Assembly: GCA_027079365.1 (NCBI GenBank) | Contig: JALWVW010000305.1 | Location: forward strand, 1 to 13,124 | Origin: Campylobacteraceae bacterium | GTDB taxonomy: Bacteria; Campylobacterota; Campylobacteria; Campylobacterales; Sulfurovaceae | Direction: 5' to 3' | Length of the DNA: 13,124 nt | In this document: positions 11,984 to 13,124 of the stretch, one piece after another | How positions within the stretch are numbered: the stretch's first letter is position 1 | How the letters are laid out: every line of letters begins with the position of its first letter | Made by a program: the position numbers and the translations under genes | Notes under the pieces: generated by a model | Seen by the model: only the letters and a program-made list of their open reading frames with translations | Database searches by the model: none | What the model was told of the DNA's origin: nothing

Positions 11984-13124
11984 ATGAAAAAAACAGACTT
12001 TGATCTTATTGTTATCGGTGGTGGTGCGACAGGAGCGGGGATCGCACTGGATGCCGCATTACGGGGACTCAGTGTGGCACTTTTTGAGCAGAATGATTTC
12101 GCTGAAGGCACCAGCAGCCGCAGTACCAAGCTCGTCCATGGTGGCGTACGCTATCTCGAAGCCGCTGTCAAAAAGTTAAACAGATCCCAGTATGCGCTGG
12201 TTAAGGAGGGCCTCAAGGAACGAAAACTGTTTTTGCAAAATGCCAGACATCTGGCCTATCGCATTGAGCTGATCACTCCCCTGTATCACTGGTGGGAGGT
12301 GCCCTATGTCTATGCAGGTCTCTTTCTTTATGACCTGATCTCCGGCAAGGCATCACTAGGTAGGAGCAGACTCCTCAGCCGCAGTAAAGCCCTCTCACTC
12401 AACCCTGCGATCAATGCTGCCAGTCTCAAGGCAGCTGTCAGCTACTATGACGGTGCCTTCAATGACAGCCGCATGGTCATCGCCCTCCTCCAGACAGCTG
12501 AGCAAAATGGTGCCAAAGTCTACAACCACCACCAGGTCACCGCCTTGCACAAAACAGATGGCAGCATCTCCGGTGTCACAGTCTGGGACAAACTTGGCGA
12601 ACAAGAGCAGCACTACCAGTCCAAAGTTGTCATCAATGCCACAGGACCTTTTGTTGATCAGGTCAGAGCACTAGATGAGCCTCAGTGCAAAGCGATGATA
12701 CAGGCCAGCAGCGGTATCCATATCATTGTAGACCCGAAGTTCCTCCCTTCTTCCAAAGGTATTATGATCCCTCAAACCAGTGACGGCAGGGTGCTGTTCG
12801 TGCTCCCTTACCAAGGAAAGTGCATGATCGGCACCAGCGATACCCCTGCTGGACTCAACGAGCACCCAATAGTAACAGATGCCGAGATAGAGTACCTACT
12901 GGAAAATGTCAATCACTATTTTGGTATCAAAGTGACACTTAAAGATATTCTCGGACGCTTCTCCGGTCTACGCCCCCTCCTTATTCAGGAGGATGCAACA
13001 GATACGGCTATGCTGGTGCGTGAGCATATTGAAAGCTTTTCAGACACCGGACTTCTCACGATCGCGGGAGGGAAGTGGACAAGCTATCGCAGCATGGCAG
13101 AATCAGCTGTTGATATGGTACTTG
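11984..13124 (+). CDS. glpD: Glycerol-3-phosphate dehydrogenase (FAD, aerobic type), 3' truncated by window
   Basis: The frame opens at ATG 11984 and stays open to the window end (380 codons and one base), so the last 100 or more residues are missing. It is the FAD-dependent GlpD, a peripheral membrane enzyme that oxidises sn-glycerol-3-phosphate to dihydroxyacetone phosphate and passes electrons to quinone. The N-terminus has the FAD-binding DLIVIGGGATGAGIALDAA (7-25), then FAEGTSSRSTKLVHGGVRYL (39-58), a GlpD signature. Further on are VVINATGPFVDQV, GRFSGLRPLL and TIAGGKWTSYR, the last near residue 360. An in-frame stop at 11972-11974 excludes any earlier start. No Shine-Dalgarno sequence precedes the ATG, and the predicted leader is only about ten bases. 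Divergent from the PhnA-like gene; further glp genes may lie beyond the edge. Confidence 0.93.
   Translation, partial: MKKTDFDLIVIGGGATGAGIALDAALRGLSVALFEQNDFAEGTSSRSTKLVHGGVRYLEAAVKKLNRSQYALVKEGLKERKLFLQNARHLAYRIELITPLYHWWEVPYVYAGLFLYDLISGKASLGRSRLLSRSKALSLNPAINAASLKAAVSYYDGAFNDSRMVIALLQTAEQNGAKVYNHHQVTALHKTDGSISGVTVWDKLGEQEQHYQSKVVINATGPFVDQVRALDEPQCKAMIQASSGIHIIVDPKFLPSSKGIMIPQTSDGRVLFVLPYQGKCMIGTSDTPAGLNEHPIVTDAEIEYLLENVNHYFGIKVTLKDILGRFSGLRPLLIQEDATDTAMLVREHIESFSDTGLLTIAGGKWTSYRSMAESAVDMVL

Noticed and set aside
1..13124. CRISPR arrays, tRNA/rRNA genes, insertion sequences, attachment sites
   Set aside because: No regularly spaced repeats, cloverleaf-like gene, transposase or terminal inverted repeats were seen when reading the window.

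Overview
The window looks like chromosome from a sulfur- or hydrogen-oxidising Campylobacterota, perhaps Sulfurovum- or Sulfurimonas-like. This is an inference from moderate GC, gene density and the kind of respiratory genes present; no rRNA or other marker confirms it. Almost all of the sequence is coding, and the longest gene-free gap is about 130 bp.

The first two thirds (positions 3-8535, + strand) is one tightly packed operon whose neighbouring genes mostly overlap by 1-17 bp. It encodes a membrane-bound oxidoreductase of the complex I / group 4 [NiFe]-hydrogenase superfamily. In order: end of MrpG; MbhD-like; a fused MbhE-MrpB protein; MrpC; an MrpD-type antiporter subunit; a second, longer antiporter subunit; NuoH-like anchor; NuoB-like and NuoC-like subunits; NuoD-like catalytic-type subunit; NuoI-like 2x[4Fe-4S] ferredoxin; MrpE. 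The run from MrpG to NuoI matches the archaeal mbx/mbs operon (C-D-F-G-H-H'-M-J-K-L-N) of the membrane-bound sulfane reductase, with MrpE moved to the 3' end. It is neither an ordinary complex I nor an ordinary hydrogenase. The NuoD-like subunit keeps an N-terminal CxxC (C63, C66) and one C-terminal Cys (C362), but has Glu365 where a [NiFe] site needs its fourth Cys. The NuoB-like subunit keeps only three of the usual cluster Cys (C50, C115, C145) and has an unusual Cys at 88. The likely job is to couple electron transfer between ferredoxin and a sulfur compound, or the reverse reaction, to H+/Na+ translocation.

Downstream (8536-9711) a convergent two-gene unit on the - strand encodes an HD-domain hydrolase and a YcxB-like membrane protein. 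A + strand group follows: a SpoIIAA-like protein with its own promoter, then a 64-residue unknown and a signal-peptide-bearing outer-membrane beta-barrel, apparently co-transcribed. A PhnA/YjdM-like zinc-ribbon protein lies on the - strand, tail-to-tail with the barrel gene. The window closes with the first 380 codons of glpD (aerobic-type glycerol-3-phosphate dehydrogenase), which runs off the edge. Three + strand promoter candidates (9654-9694, 10138-10159, 11957-11970) each have a -10 box embedded in a perfect inverted repeat.
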